Shown here: positions 17,072 to 25,260 of the stretch, piece by piece
Layout: each line of letters opens with the position of its first letter
Numbering within the stretch: the first letter of the stretch is position 1
Origin: Devosia sp. XK-2
Lineage (GTDB): Bacteria > Pseudomonadota > Alphaproteobacteria > Rhizobiales > Devosiaceae
Direction of reading: 5' to 3'
NCBI RefSeq assembly: GCF_037113415.1
Contig: NZ_CP146608.1
Coordinates: forward strand, 2,748,501-2,812,500
DNA length: 64,000 nt
Translations under genes and position numbers: made by a program
Notes under the pieces: model-generated
What the model was told of the DNA's origin: nothing
Databases searched by the model: none
What the model saw: the letters and a program-made list of their open reading frames with translations, nothing else

Positions 17072-18427
17072 ATGCACCCCGAACTCCGCGATCTGGTTGA
17101 TCGCTATTCCGCCCCTGTGCCCCGCTATACGAGCTATCCCACGGCCCCGCATTTCCATGCCGGCATCGGGCCGGACACCTATGCGCGCTGGCTCGGCGCG
17201 CTGGCACCCGACGCAACGATTTCGCTTTATCTGCACATCCCCTACTGCGACCGACTATGCTGGTTCTGTGGCTGCCATACCAAGCACACCCTGCGCTATG
17301 AACCGGTAGCGGCCTATCTTGAGGCGCTGCATAACGAAATCGATTGGGTGGGCGCAAAGCTTGCCGGGCGCGGTCGCGTGACGGCTATTCACCTGGGCGG
17401 CGGCTCGCCCACGCTCGTTTCCCCACAAGATTTGCTGACCCTCAAGGCCAAGCTCTCCGGCGCCTTCAACATCGCCGAGGATGCGGAGATCAGCATCGAG
17501 ATCGATCCGAACGATCTCGATGCGGGACGCTATGATGCGATGGCCCAGTTCGGCCTGACTCGGGCCAGCCTGGGCGTACAGGATTTCGACCCGCATGTGC
17601 AAAGGGCGATAAACCGCCTGCAAAGTTTTGAGCAAACCAAGACCGTCGTCGATGCCATGCGCGCCCGCGGCGTCGGTTCGGTCAACCTCGATCTGCTTTA
17701 TGGGCTTCCGTTCCAGACCGAGGAAGGCCTGGCCCGCACAATCTCGTCCGCCCTCGATCTGCGACCCGACCGTGTCGCCCTGTTCGGCTATGCCCATGTT
17801 CCCTGGATGAAGCCGCATCAGAAAATGATCCCTGAGGACGCTCTGCCCGACCGGCACGCCCGTTTCAGCCAGGCCGCCCTGGCCGCAGAATTGCTGGCGG
17901 CCGCTGGGCTGGAACCGATCGGCTTCGACCACTTCGCCCTGCCCGGCGACGCGCTTGCCGTGGCGGCACGGCAAGGCCGGCTACGCCGCAATTTTCAGGG
18001 CTATACCGACGACGCGGCCGAGGCATTGATCGGTCTGGGCGCCTCGGCCATCGGTCAGCTTCCGCAGGGCTATGTGCAAAATATTACGGCGACCGCCGAC
18101 TACAGCAAGGCCGTCAGCTCAGGTTCGGGCGCAACCGCAAAGGGCTTCGCCCTGGCGCCCGCCGACAAACTGCGTGCCCGCACCATAGCGAGCCTGCTTT
18201 GCTATTTCCGTATCGATGAGCGCGACCTGGCTGGCTTTGGCGCCGCCGCGACCGCACTCCTGAGGGAGGCTGCCGCGACCGCTTTGGTCGATACAGACGG
18301 ACTAACCGAAATGCGCGACGGGGCCTTTGTCGTCACCGACAAGGGGCGGCCCTTTGTTCGCGCCGTCGCGGCCCGCTTCGACGCTTATTTCGGCACGGGA
18401 ACCGCCCGCCACTCTGCTGCGGTCTAG
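17072..18427 (+). CDS. hemN: Oxygen-independent coproporphyrinogen III oxidase
   Basis: A 451-aa radical-SAM enzyme. The N-terminal YSAPVPRYTSYPTAPHF stretch and the iron-sulphur motif with Cys59, Cys63 and Cys66 (PYCDRLCWFCGCHTK) are diagnostic of true HemN rather than HemW; GGGSPTL near residue 110 follows. It converts coproporphyrinogen III to protoporphyrinogen IX without oxygen, keeping haem synthesis going under low oxygen. An FNR/FixK box lies upstream, and the gene opens the oxygen-limitation island that includes the haem-rich cbb3 oxidase. It is divergent from the LacI operon and converges with a small gene after FixK. Confidence 0.93.
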   Translation: MHPELRDLVDRYSAPVPRYTSYPTAPHFHAGIGPDTYARWLGALAPDATISLYLHIPYCDRLCWFCGCHTKHTLRYEPVAAYLEALHNEIDWVGAKLAGRGRVTAIHLGGGSPTLVSPQDLLTLKAKLSGAFNIAEDAEISIEIDPNDLDAGRYDAMAQFGLTRASLGVQDFDPHVQRAINRLQSFEQTKTVVDAMRARGVGSVNLDLLYGLPFQTEEGLARTISSALDLRPDRVALFGYAHVPWMKPHQKMIPEDALPDRHARFSQAALAAELLAAAGLEPIGFDHFALPGDALAVAARQGRLRRNFQGYTDDAAEALIGLGASAIGQLPQGYVQNITATADYSKAVSSGSGATAKGFALAPADKLRARTIASLLCYFRIDERDLAGFGAAATALLREAAATALVDTDGLTEMRDGAFVVTDKGRPFVRAVAARFDAYFGTGTARHSAAV

Positions 18428-18440
18428 GCGAACCGCCCAG

Positions 18441-18671
18441 TCAGCCGGCGTCGTGGATATAGACCCGCGACGCATCGCTGCTCAGCAAAACGTTGAGAAA
18501 TCGGCGCTCATCGGTGGCGGGCAGGAAGACTTCCAGTCGATAGGCGCCAAGGGGCCCATCCCGCTCGCTGGACAATTCGACCCTGGCACCTTGGGCGATC
18601 AGGTCCCGGCGCACATCCGCAGCGGACTCGGCGCTGACAAAATGCGCAATGGCAAGGCGGGCGCGTGGCAT
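18441..18671 (-). CDS. Small hypothetical protein following the Crp/Fnr gene
   Basis: A 76-aa protein that begins with an ATG 6 bases after the stop of the Crp/Fnr-family gene, on the same strand. It reads as a compact alpha/beta protein (PRARLAIAHFVSAESAADV..., ending SRVYIHDAG) with no cysteine motif, signal peptide or membrane segment. There is no strong ribosome site, so translation may depend on coupling to the upstream gene. I do not recognise the family. Its position suggests co-expression with the oxygen-response regulator; no function is proposed. Confidence 0.55.
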   Translation of the reverse strand: MPRARLAIAHFVSAESAADVRRDLIAQGARVELSSERDGPLGAYRLEVFLPATDERRFLNVLLSSDASRVYIHDAG

Positions 18672-18677
18672 AATGGT

Positions 18678-19346
18678 TCAGTGCACCACGCTCTCGCATT
18701 CCGCCAGGGCGCTCAGGCGGTCCAGATCCCGAAGGATGAAGCTGCCGCGATCGGGCAGGTCGATAATATTGCGCACTTTGAGCTTGGTCAGATTGCGGCT
18801 GACAGTCTCGATGGTCAGCCCCAAATGGTCCGCAATATCCGCGCGGCACATGGGCAGGCTCACACGTTGCTCATTGCCGAGCTTGCCGGTGCGGCCCGCG
18901 AGCGAAAGCAGGAAGCCCGCGATCCTTTCCACCGCCGATTTGCGGCACAGCAGAACCGACAATTCGTGCATGCTGGCCACTTCACCCGCGGCCATGGCCA
19001 ACAGCTTCTCACCCAGTTCGGGCCGGCTGCGCATGACGCGGCCGATCTCTCCCCGCGCCGTGACTTGCACCCGCGCGGGCGTCAATGCATCGCAATCGAA
19101 GCGATAGGCATCGCCATGACCGAAACCGATAACATCGCCGGGATAGGCAAAAGCGACGACCTGGCGGCGGCCATCCTGGAAGACCTTGGTGGCTCTGAAG
19201 ACGCCGGAGACCACCTCATATAGCGCGTCCGCCCTGTCGCCTTCATGAAACAGAACAGTGGTCGCGCCAATCACGCGTCCAGGTCCGGCGGCAAATGTCC
19301 GCTCGACATCCTTCGAACCAGGCACACTATGGTCTAACACGTACAT
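18678..19346 (-). CDS. Crp/Fnr-family transcriptional regulator (FixK-like)
   Basis: A 222-aa regulator with an N-terminal cyclic-nucleotide-binding-like beta roll (residues about 20-120), a long dimerisation helix and a C-terminal winged helix. The recognition region ADIADHLGLTIETVSRNLTK near residue 178 carries the E..SR contacts that read TTGAT half-sites. The N-terminus lacks the cysteine cluster of true Fnr, so it is not an oxygen-sensing Fe-S protein and resembles FixK, which is controlled by other means. Four TTGAT-N4-ATCAA-type boxes in the following 11 kb and before hemN are its likely targets. It is divergent from an OmpR-type response regulator. Confidence 0.85.
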   Translation of the reverse strand: MYVLDHSVPGSKDVERTFAAGPGRVIGATTVLFHEGDRADALYEVVSGVFRATKVFQDGRRQVVAFAYPGDVIGFGHGDAYRFDCDALTPARVQVTARGEIGRVMRSRPELGEKLLAMAAGEVASMHELSVLLCRKSAVERIAGFLLSLAGRTGKLGNEQRVSLPMCRADIADHLGLTIETVSRNLTKLKVRNIIDLPDRGSFILRDLDRLSALAECESVVH

Positions 19347-19395
19347 CGCTGCGGCTCCGCTCTGCTATGGCGGATCGGAATTGACCATGACCAGG

Positions 19396-19430
19396 TAATC
19401 GGCCTATCCGATTATTGTAATCGATTGTAA
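19396..19430. promoter_or_regulatory. Candidate response-regulator binding region (tandem ATTGTAA repeats)
   Basis: ATTGTAA occurs at 19414-19420 and again at 19424-19430, exactly one helical turn apart, the arrangement used by OmpR/PhoB-type regulators. Just upstream, TAATCGG and CCGATTA form a 7-bp inverted repeat at 19396-19414. The region lies between the divergent Crp/Fnr and response-regulator genes, 22 bases before the latter's ATG. Confidence 0.45.
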
Positions 19431-19451
19431 CGGCACACCGGCCCCGGTTTG

Positions 19452-20153
19452 ATGCAGAGCCACCACATCCTTGTTGTCGATGACGACGCGCAAATCCGCC
19501 GCATGCTGCGTCGCTGCCTAGAGGACGAGGGCTATCGCGTCAGTGAATCAAGTGGCGAGGGTATCGAGGCGGCCCTGCGCAGCGGCCTCGACCTGGTCAC
19601 GCTGGACCTCAATCTCGGTCATGAAGACGGTCTCGCGATTGCCCGCCGCATCCGCCAGCAGTCTGATGTCCCCATCATCATGATCACCGGCAAGGGCGAT
19701 ATGATCGACCGCATTGTCGGTCTCGAACTCGGCGCTGACGACTATATTGCCAAGCCGTTCCACCTGCGCGAGGTGCTGGCCCGCATTCGGAGTGTTCTGC
19801 GCCGCAGTGCCGGCAATGCGCCCACGCCCGCCGATGCCGGGGCAATCCGCTTCGACGGCTTCGTGCTCGATCCGGCCCGGCGCAGTCTTGCCGCGCCCGA
19901 CGGCCAGGCCATCGAACTCACCAGCGGCGAATTCGACCTGTTACTGCTGTTCGCGCGCCATGCCCATGCCGTGCTCAGCCGCGACCGGATCATGGACCTG
20001 CTCAAGGGCCACGACTGGGCACCCAACGACCGCAGTATCGACAATCAGGTGGCACGCCTGCGCAAACTGATTGAGACCAACACGCGCAATCCCAAGCTCA
20101 TCAAGACCGTGCGCGGCGCCGGCTATACGTTTACGCCGAACAGCCTGGATTGA
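19452..20153 (+). CDS. OmpR-family two-component response regulator
   Basis: A 233-aa protein with a receiver domain (residues 1-115: acidic pocket DDD at 10-12, phosphorylation site Asp52 in TLDLNLGHEDG, lysine in DYIAKPF near 102) and a C-terminal winged-helix DNA-binding domain (EFDLLLLFARHAHAVLSRDRIMD near 165, ending KTVRGAGYTFTP). I use the ATG at 19452 rather than the TTG just before it. It converges with a heme-PAS hybrid kinase gene 6 bases away and is divergent from the FixK-like gene, so it probably receives the kinase's signal. A LuxR-type FixJ would be the usual FixL partner; this one is OmpR-type. Confidence 0.88.
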   Translation: MQSHHILVVDDDAQIRRMLRRCLEDEGYRVSESSGEGIEAALRSGLDLVTLDLNLGHEDGLAIARRIRQQSDVPIIMITGKGDMIDRIVGLELGADDYIAKPFHLREVLARIRSVLRRSAGNAPTPADAGAIRFDGFVLDPARRSLAAPDGQAIELTSGEFDLLLLFARHAHAVLSRDRIMDLLKGHDWAPNDRSIDNQVARLRKLIETNTRNPKLIKTVRGAGYTFTPNSLD

Positions 20154-20159
20154 TCGCAC

Positions 20160-21704
20160 TCACTTTTCGAACGCCTCCGCAATGGCCCGCGCCAGATCGG
20201 CCAGGCGATAAGGTTTGCCCAGCACTTTGAGCTCGGCAATGGCATCGGCATCGCGCCGCACCAGTTCGTCGGCATAGCCCGAGGTCAGAAGAACCGGCAG
20301 CCCCGGCCAGTCCACCCCAACCCGCCGCGCCAGCTCATAGCCCGAAATGCCGCCGGGCATGACAAGGTCGGTGAAAACCAGATCGACCTCGGCCCCACTG
20401 CCCAGGATCGTCAGGGCTTCCTGCGCATCGGCCGCAACGAGCGTCGCATAGTTCAGCGCCTCCAGTCGATTGACGGTGAGCTTGCGCACACGGGGATCGT
20501 CCTCGACCACAAGGATGGTTTTGCCGGCGACCCCTGCGCCGGTTTCGTCCACCGCTTCAGTCTGGACCGCCACAGCGCCGTGGCGCGGCAGATAGATATT
20601 GACCGTCGTCCCCCGCCCCGGCTCACTGTAAATGCTGGCATGCCCACCCGACTGCTTGGCAAAGCCATAGATCATCGATAGCCCCAGCCCCGTGCCGCGC
20701 CCTTTCTCCTTGGTCGTAAAAAAGGGCTCGAAGGCGCGCTCGCGCACAGATCTGGGCATGCCAAGCCCGGTATCGGCCACCGACAATCTCACATAGTCGC
20801 CGGGAGCCAGCGCATCGAGCTCTTCCGACATTGCGGTGTCGATTGTCACATTGCCCGTCTCAATGATCAGCCGCCCGCCATCCGGCATGGCGTCACGCGC
20901 ATTGACCGCAAGGTTGACGATGGCGCTCTCGACCTGGGACGGATCGATCAGCGTCGACCACAGGCGCGGCGTCAAAGCGTTGGACAGGGAGATGGTCGAC
21001 CCGATCGTGCGGTGCAGCATGTCTGTCAGACCGAGCACGAAATCGTTGAGATTGACCACTTCCGGCTCAAGATGGGAGCGCCGGGCAAAGGCCAATAGGC
21101 GCGCAGTAAGCCGAGAGCCGAGATCCGCCGCCTCAAGAGCCTCCGTCGCCAGTTCGCGCTGCGCCGTCGTGGTCAGTTTGGCCTCGAGCATTTCCAGATT
21201 GCCGATAATGACCGTCAGCAGATTGTTGAAATCGTGGGCGATGCCACCGGTCAACTGCCCCATGGCTTCCATCTTCTGGGCCTGGCGCAGCGCCTGCTCG
21301 GTTGCCTTCTGCCCCGACAGGTCGTGAATGATGCCGGTGAAATGGACCCGCCCGTCCATCTCGAATTCGCTGACCGCCAGATGCATGGGAAAGGTGGAGC
21401 CGTCGCTGCGCCGGCCGGTGACCTCCCGGCCAATGCCGATGATCTTGCGGGCCCCGGTATTGCGGTAATTGGCGATATAGCCGTCATGCGCCGAGTGATA
21501 GGGTTCGGGCATCAGGAAATGCACATTCCGACCGATAAAGGCATCCTGCGGGTAGCCGAACAGGCGCGCCGCCGCCGGATTGACCGTTGTGATGATCCCC
21601 GCCCCGTCGATGGTAATAATGGCGTCCACCGCCGATTCCAGCATGGCCTGCAATTTGCGCGCTTGGCCAATCAGGGCAGCATGGTCTGTCTGTGGGTCGC
21701 TCAC
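20160..21704 (-). CDS. FixL-like heme-PAS hybrid sensor histidine kinase with receiver domain
   Basis: A 514-aa soluble kinase. Residues about 16-130 form a PAS domain that matches the oxygen-sensing FixL type: [13 protein letters not shown] contains the candidate haem ligand His73, and [11 protein letters not shown] contains Arg93, the counterpart of the FixL arginine that senses bound oxygen. The HisKA domain has phospho-acceptor His157 in [11 protein letters not shown]; a HATPase domain follows ([12 protein letters not shown] near 340) and a C-terminal receiver (ILVVEDDP..., [12 protein letters not shown]) covers about the last 120 residues. There are no membrane spans. GTG start. It likely reports oxygen to the convergent OmpR-type regulator or signals through its own receiver to control the FixK-like gene. 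Confidence 0.88.
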   Translation of the reverse strand: MSDPQTDHAALIGQARKLQAMLESAVDAIITIDGAGIITTVNPAAARLFGYPQDAFIGRNVHFLMPEPYHSAHDGYIANYRNTGARKIIGIGREVTGRRSDGSTFPMHLAVSEFEMDGRVHFTGIIHDLSGQKATEQALRQAQKMEAMGQLTGGIAHDFNNLLTVIIGNLEMLEAKLTTTAQRELATEALEAADLGSRLTARLLAFARRSHLEPEVVNLNDFVLGLTDMLHRTIGSTISLSNALTPRLWSTLIDPSQVESAIVNLAVNARDAMPDGGRLIIETGNVTIDTAMSEELDALAPGDYVRLSVADTGLGMPRSVRERAFEPFFTTKEKGRGTGLGLSMIYGFAKQSGGHASIYSEPGRGTTVNIYLPRHGAVAVQTEAVDETGAGVAGKTILVVEDDPRVRKLTVNRLEALNYATLVAADAQEALTILGSGAEVDLVFTDLVMPGGISGYELARRVGVDWPGLPVLLTSGYADELVRRDADAIAELKVLGKPYRLADLARAIAEAFEK

Positions 21705-21868
21705 GGCTCGCTCGCTGGGGCTGTTGGTTCGGCCAGATTACCCAGTTTCGATCGCGTGCCAAAGGCCCGGCGAGCAACAAAAGTCTCTCCGCCCACAGGG
21801 CGCGGCGACAGGGCCGGGCCTATATGCCCGCACCCGAAGCGCCCCCGAAATGCGCTTCTCGTCAATCT

Positions 21869-21882
21869 TTGATCCATCTCAA
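21869..21882. promoter_or_regulatory. FNR/FixK box before the hemerythrin-like gene
   Basis: TTGATCCATCTCAA matches TTGAT-N4-ATCAA with one mismatch, 58 bases before the ATG at 21941. The spacing equals that before hemN. The rest of the 236-base gap (21705-21940) holds nothing else I can identify. Confidence 0.65.
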
Positions 21883-21940
21883 ATGAAAAGGCCGGCAAAG
21901 CGCTAGTGTCGATGTCTCGCTTTTTGGTCACAAGACAAAA

Positions 21941-22393
21941 ATGCCCCAAGGCCCGACCCTGAAACCGCTATTGGCATGTTACGAACGGATCACCGTGGCG
22001 TGTGATGCGCTGGAATCCATCGCCGATTCCTTGCCGGACCGCGTGGCGGCAGGCGAGTGCGAAAAGGCAGCCGACGAAACCGTCGCAGCGCTGATCCATA
22101 TGCATGATTGCGAAACGCGATTGCTCTTGCCCCTCTTGCGCGCCTCGCGCCGTCCGGAATTCAATAGGATTGCCAAAGACATCGACCAAACCCACAAGGT
22201 CGATAGCGAAGCGGCAATGGAGGTGGAGGAAGTCCTCAAGGCCTTTGCCCATGGCCGGCCGATCCTGTCCACCGATGCCACGGGCTATCTGCTGCGGGCC
22301 TTCTTCGAAGGCATCAGGCGGCATATTGGCCGTCAGCGGGATTTACTGGCCTTGGTCGAGGATACCAAGCCGGCCGGCCCTTCACTTCACTAG
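21941..22393 (+). CDS. Hemerythrin (HHE)-domain protein
   Basis: A 150-aa, mostly helical protein with a histidine/acid pattern of an HHE cation-binding domain: IHMHDCETRLLLPLL near residue 52, THKVDSEAAMEVEE near 86 and RHIGRQRDLL near 130. In classical sites the last motif is HxxxE; here the fourth following residue is Gln, so one ligand is uncertain. Such proteins bind a di-iron centre and handle oxygen, nitric oxide or iron. The upstream FNR/FixK box and the position between the oxygen-sensor kinase and the cbb3 assembly genes argue for a role at low oxygen. Its end overlaps the convergent ccoS gene by 12 bases. Confidence 0.7.
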   Translation: MPQGPTLKPLLACYERITVACDALESIADSLPDRVAAGECEKAADETVAALIHMHDCETRLLLPLLRASRRPEFNRIAKDIDQTHKVDSEAAMEVEEVLKAFAHGRPILSTDATGYLLRAFFEGIRRHIGRQRDLLALVEDTKPAGPSLH

Positions 22394-22594
22394 GCCGTCG
22401 CGCGGCGGCGTAGGCGTCGTGTCCGCGGCAATCTTGGGGCGAACGACGTCCGGGCCTGGCGAGTCCAGCAATATTCTTTGCCCCGCCCCTTCAATATCGT
22501 CGAACTGACCGGAACTGAGCGACCAGTAGAAGGCCGCCAGGGCGAGCGCGCCGAGACCGAGAGCGCATGGAATGAGAATGGCGAGGCCGGACAT
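22382..22594 (-). CDS. ccoS: Cytochrome cbb3 oxidase assembly protein CcoS
   Basis: A 70-aa protein with one N-terminal membrane segment (residues about 4-27, ending FYWSLSSGQFDDIEGAGQRIL), which is the characteristic CcoS/FixS pattern. It follows ccoI by 9 bases as the last gene of ccoGHIS. CcoS is needed for insertion of haem and copper into the cbb3 oxidase in the inner membrane. The tail of about 25 residues after the conserved region is variable in this family. Confidence 0.88.
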   Translation of the reverse strand: MSGLAILIPCALGLGALALAAFYWSLSSGQFDDIEGAGQRILLDSPGPDVVRPKIAADTTPTPPRDGLVK

Positions 22595-22603
22595 CGCACG
22601 CTC

Positions 22604-24793
22604 CTAAGGTTCCGAAATTCCAAATCTGAGCCGCATGGCATTGAGAACCACCACCAGCGACGACGAGGACATGGCTATCGCAGCGATCAACGGCGACACC
22701 TGGCCAGCGATGGCCAGCGGCAAAACAACCACATTATAGGCCAGCGAAAAGACAAGATTCTGCCGGACCAGCCGGTCGGCTTTGCGCGCCACGGCAATTG
22801 CGAAGGGCACATCGGTCAGGCGGTTGCGTGTCATCACTAGGTCCGCTGCCGCCCGCCCAATGTCAGCCGCGCTACCGGGCGCCATGGACACATCGGCCGC
22901 CCGCATGGCTGGCGCATCGTTGATACCGTCGCCGACCATCAGAACCGCCGCTTCGGGCGACCGAAGTGCCTGAATGGCCGCGACCTTGTCGGCAGGCTGC
23001 AAACCGCCTCTGAATGAGGTCAACCCGACTGCCGCCCCGACCGCCTCCACCGCCGAAGGCCGGTCCCCGGACAACATGGTGGTTTCCACCCCCTGCTCGG
23101 CCAGCGCCGCCAGCGCCTGCTTGGCCTCGGCTCGGGGCCGGTCAGAAAACCGAAAACAGGCCAGCGTCTCGCCGCTCCGGCTGAGCCAGACCTGGCTGCC
23201 GGGATGGAGACCATTGTCCGCGGCGCCGCAAAAAGCAGCATTGCCGAGGCGCCAGACGACGCCGTCCTGTAAGGCCTCGACCCCCGCGCCGGCGATTTCC
23301 CGGCTTCGTTGCGGCGCTGGCTGTTCCGCCGGGCTGGCCGCCAGCAGAGCCTGGCACAATGGGTGGTTGCTGCCCTGTGCCAGCCAGGCGGCCCGGCGCA
23401 GCAGGGCCGGCTCGATTGCCATGTCCGGGATCAGCCGCAACTGCCCTTCGGTGAGCGTGCCCGTTTTGTCGAAAGCAGCGATGCGCACCCGGCTCAATTT
23501 TTCCAATGCTGCGCCGTCACGCACCAGGACGCCGGCGCCAAACAGCCGGCTGGCGGCGACCACATGAACAATCGGGACGGCCAGGGCAAGCGCGCAAGGA
23601 CAGGTAATGATCAGCACCGACACGGCGTTGAGCAGCGCCAGATGCCAGCCCGCGCCGGCCAAAAGCCAACCAGCCAGCGTCACAGCGGCGGTGAGGTGAA
23701 CCACCGGGGCGTAAAGTCTGGCCACCCGGTCTGCCAATCGACGATAGTGCGTGCGCACATCCTCGGAGGCCTGCATCATCTCGGCCATGCGGCTGAGGAA
23801 GGACTCGGCAGCTGGCCGTAGGACCTCGAGTCGCGCAGCGGCGTCGAGCACCGCGGCACCCGCCACCAGCACCGCACCGGCATCCAGCACAGCCGGCTGC
23901 GACTCTCCGCTGACCATGGCAAGGTCAACCTGCACCGGTCCGAACAACAACCGGCCATCCACCGGCACCCTTTCGCCGGCTCGCAGCAATAGGGTCATGC
24001 CCGGTTCGATCTGTGCCAACCGCACCACCTGCAGGCTGCCGTCTTCGAGCAGACGTGTCGCAGCGCGTGGTTGCAGCCGGGACAGTCCCTCCACCGCGCT
24101 CCGAGCCCGCATCCGCATCACATGGTCCAGTGTGCGCCCAACCAAAAGGAAGAACAGCAGCATGGTCGATGCATCGAAAAAGGCATGCGCACCGCCCGTC
24201 GCGGTTTCATAAAGGCTGAGGGCCGTCGTAACGATGACGCCGATGGCAATCGGCACGTCCATATTGGCGCGTCCCACCCGCACTGCCGACCAGGCCGACC
24301 GGAAGAATGGACGCCCCGCATAGGCCACGGCGGGTAATGCCAATAGGGCCGAGAGCCAATGGAACATGTCGCGCGTCGCCTGATCGGCCCCGGCCCATAC
24401 GGACACGGAGAACAACATGATATTGCCCGCGGCAAACCCCGCCACGGCCAAACTGCGCACCAGTTCGGAGAGCACGGGGTCCTTCTCGGCAAGATCGGCA
24501 GGGTCGATGGCAAAGGTACGATAGCCGCTGCGCAGAATGGCAGGCGCTAGGGCCTCGAGATCGGTCGACGCGTCGTGACGAATGGTGACCTGGCGGCGTG
24601 TCAGATTGACCCGTGCCCCCGTGACCCCCGGCACCGCCGCCAAGCCCGATTCAATCGATTGGATGCAGGCCGCACAATAGGCATCCGGCACCGCAAAGCA
24701 GATTTCCCGCTCGCCCTCGCCATTATGGCGCACCAGATCGGAGAGAAGCTCCGGCCCATGCGCGGCCGGCGGACCTGCGGCCTCGACTGTCAT
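22604..24793 (-). CDS. ccoI: Copper-translocating P-type ATPase CcoI (FixI)
   Basis: A 729-aa P1B-type ATPase. It has an N-terminal heavy-metal-associated domain with Cys40 and Cys43 (YCAACIQS), membrane helices, the transport motif CPC in IITCPCALALAVP, the phosphorylation site DKTGTLTEG and the hinge GDGINDAPAM. By family it exports copper to the periplasmic side for the CuB centre of the cbb3 oxidase. The start overlaps the ccoH stop (ATGA), and ccoS follows by 9 bases. The context with ccoGHS separates it from general copper-resistance CopA pumps. Confidence 0.93.
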   Translation of the reverse strand: MTVEAAGPPAAHGPELLSDLVRHNGEGEREICFAVPDAYCAACIQSIESGLAAVPGVTGARVNLTRRQVTIRHDASTDLEALAPAILRSGYRTFAIDPADLAEKDPVLSELVRSLAVAGFAAGNIMLFSVSVWAGADQATRDMFHWLSALLALPAVAYAGRPFFRSAWSAVRVGRANMDVPIAIGVIVTTALSLYETATGGAHAFFDASTMLLFFLLVGRTLDHVMRMRARSAVEGLSRLQPRAATRLLEDGSLQVVRLAQIEPGMTLLLRAGERVPVDGRLLFGPVQVDLAMVSGESQPAVLDAGAVLVAGAAVLDAAARLEVLRPAAESFLSRMAEMMQASEDVRTHYRRLADRVARLYAPVVHLTAAVTLAGWLLAGAGWHLALLNAVSVLIITCPCALALAVPIVHVVAASRLFGAGVLVRDGAALEKLSRVRIAAFDKTGTLTEGQLRLIPDMAIEPALLRRAAWLAQGSNHPLCQALLAASPAEQPAPQRSREIAGAGVEALQDGVVWRLGNAAFCGAADNGLHPGSQVWLSRSGETLACFRFSDRPRAEAKQALAALAEQGVETTMLSGDRPSAVEAVGAAVGLTSFRGGLQPADKVAAIQALRSPEAAVLMVGDGINDAPAMRAADVSMAPGSAADIGRAAADLVMTRNRLTDVPFAIAVARKADRLVRQNLVFSLAYNVVVLPLAIAGQVSPLIAAIAMSSSSLVVVLNAMRLRFGISEP

Positions 24794-25260
24794 TCCACGA
24801 CAATCCTGGACTCATACTCGATAGCGCCCAGCGCTGTCGGCGCGGTGGTAATGATCACGTCCCACACGCCCGCGGCCAGTTCATGCGCGCCAATATAGGC
24901 GCCGCCCTCCCGCACCAGGGCGATAGTGGCATCGTCATGCCCGCCGACAGGACGGCGCACAAAGGCCGAGACCGCCTCAAGGGTCAGCGCGGCTCCATCC
25001 GCCTGGCGGGCTGCAAAGACAATCTGCCCGTCCCTATATTGGGTCTGGACCGACCATCCAGCCTCCCGTTGCGCGGCAATCCTGTGCTGCTTTTCGTTGA
25101 AGCGCTGGCTTTCCACGTAGGAATTGGCAACCACCAGCCCTGTCCAGGTGCGCATGGAGGAGACGGCCATGGTCACATTGACGGCAATCACCACGCCGAA
25201 AAAGGTGCAGATAATGGCCAGCATATGCCATCCCGTGAATGGCTTGGCGGTCGTGTTCAT
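24790..25260 (-). CDS. ccoH: cbb3 oxidase assembly protein CcoH (FixH)
   Basis: A 156-aa protein with one N-terminal membrane span (GWHMLAIICTFFGVVIAVNVT, split by charged ends, residues about 10-30) and a periplasmic domain; NSYVESQRFNEK near residue 46 is the conserved FixH segment. It overlaps ccoG and ccoI by 4 bases each, giving a fully coupled set. FixH is an assembly partner that interacts with the oxidase and with CcoI. Confidence 0.9.
   Translation of the reverse strand: MNTTAKPFTGWHMLAIICTFFGVVIAVNVTMAVSSMRTWTGLVVANSYVESQRFNEKQHRIAAQREAGWSVQTQYRDGQIVFAARQADGAALTLEAVSAFVRRPVGGHDDATIALVREGGAYIGAHELAAGVWDVIITTAPTALGAIEYESRIVVE

Noticed and set aside
19381-19394. TTGACCATGACCAG as a FNR/FixK box before the Crp/Fnr gene
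   Set aside because: Only one half-site resembles the consensus; the second half is too divergent.
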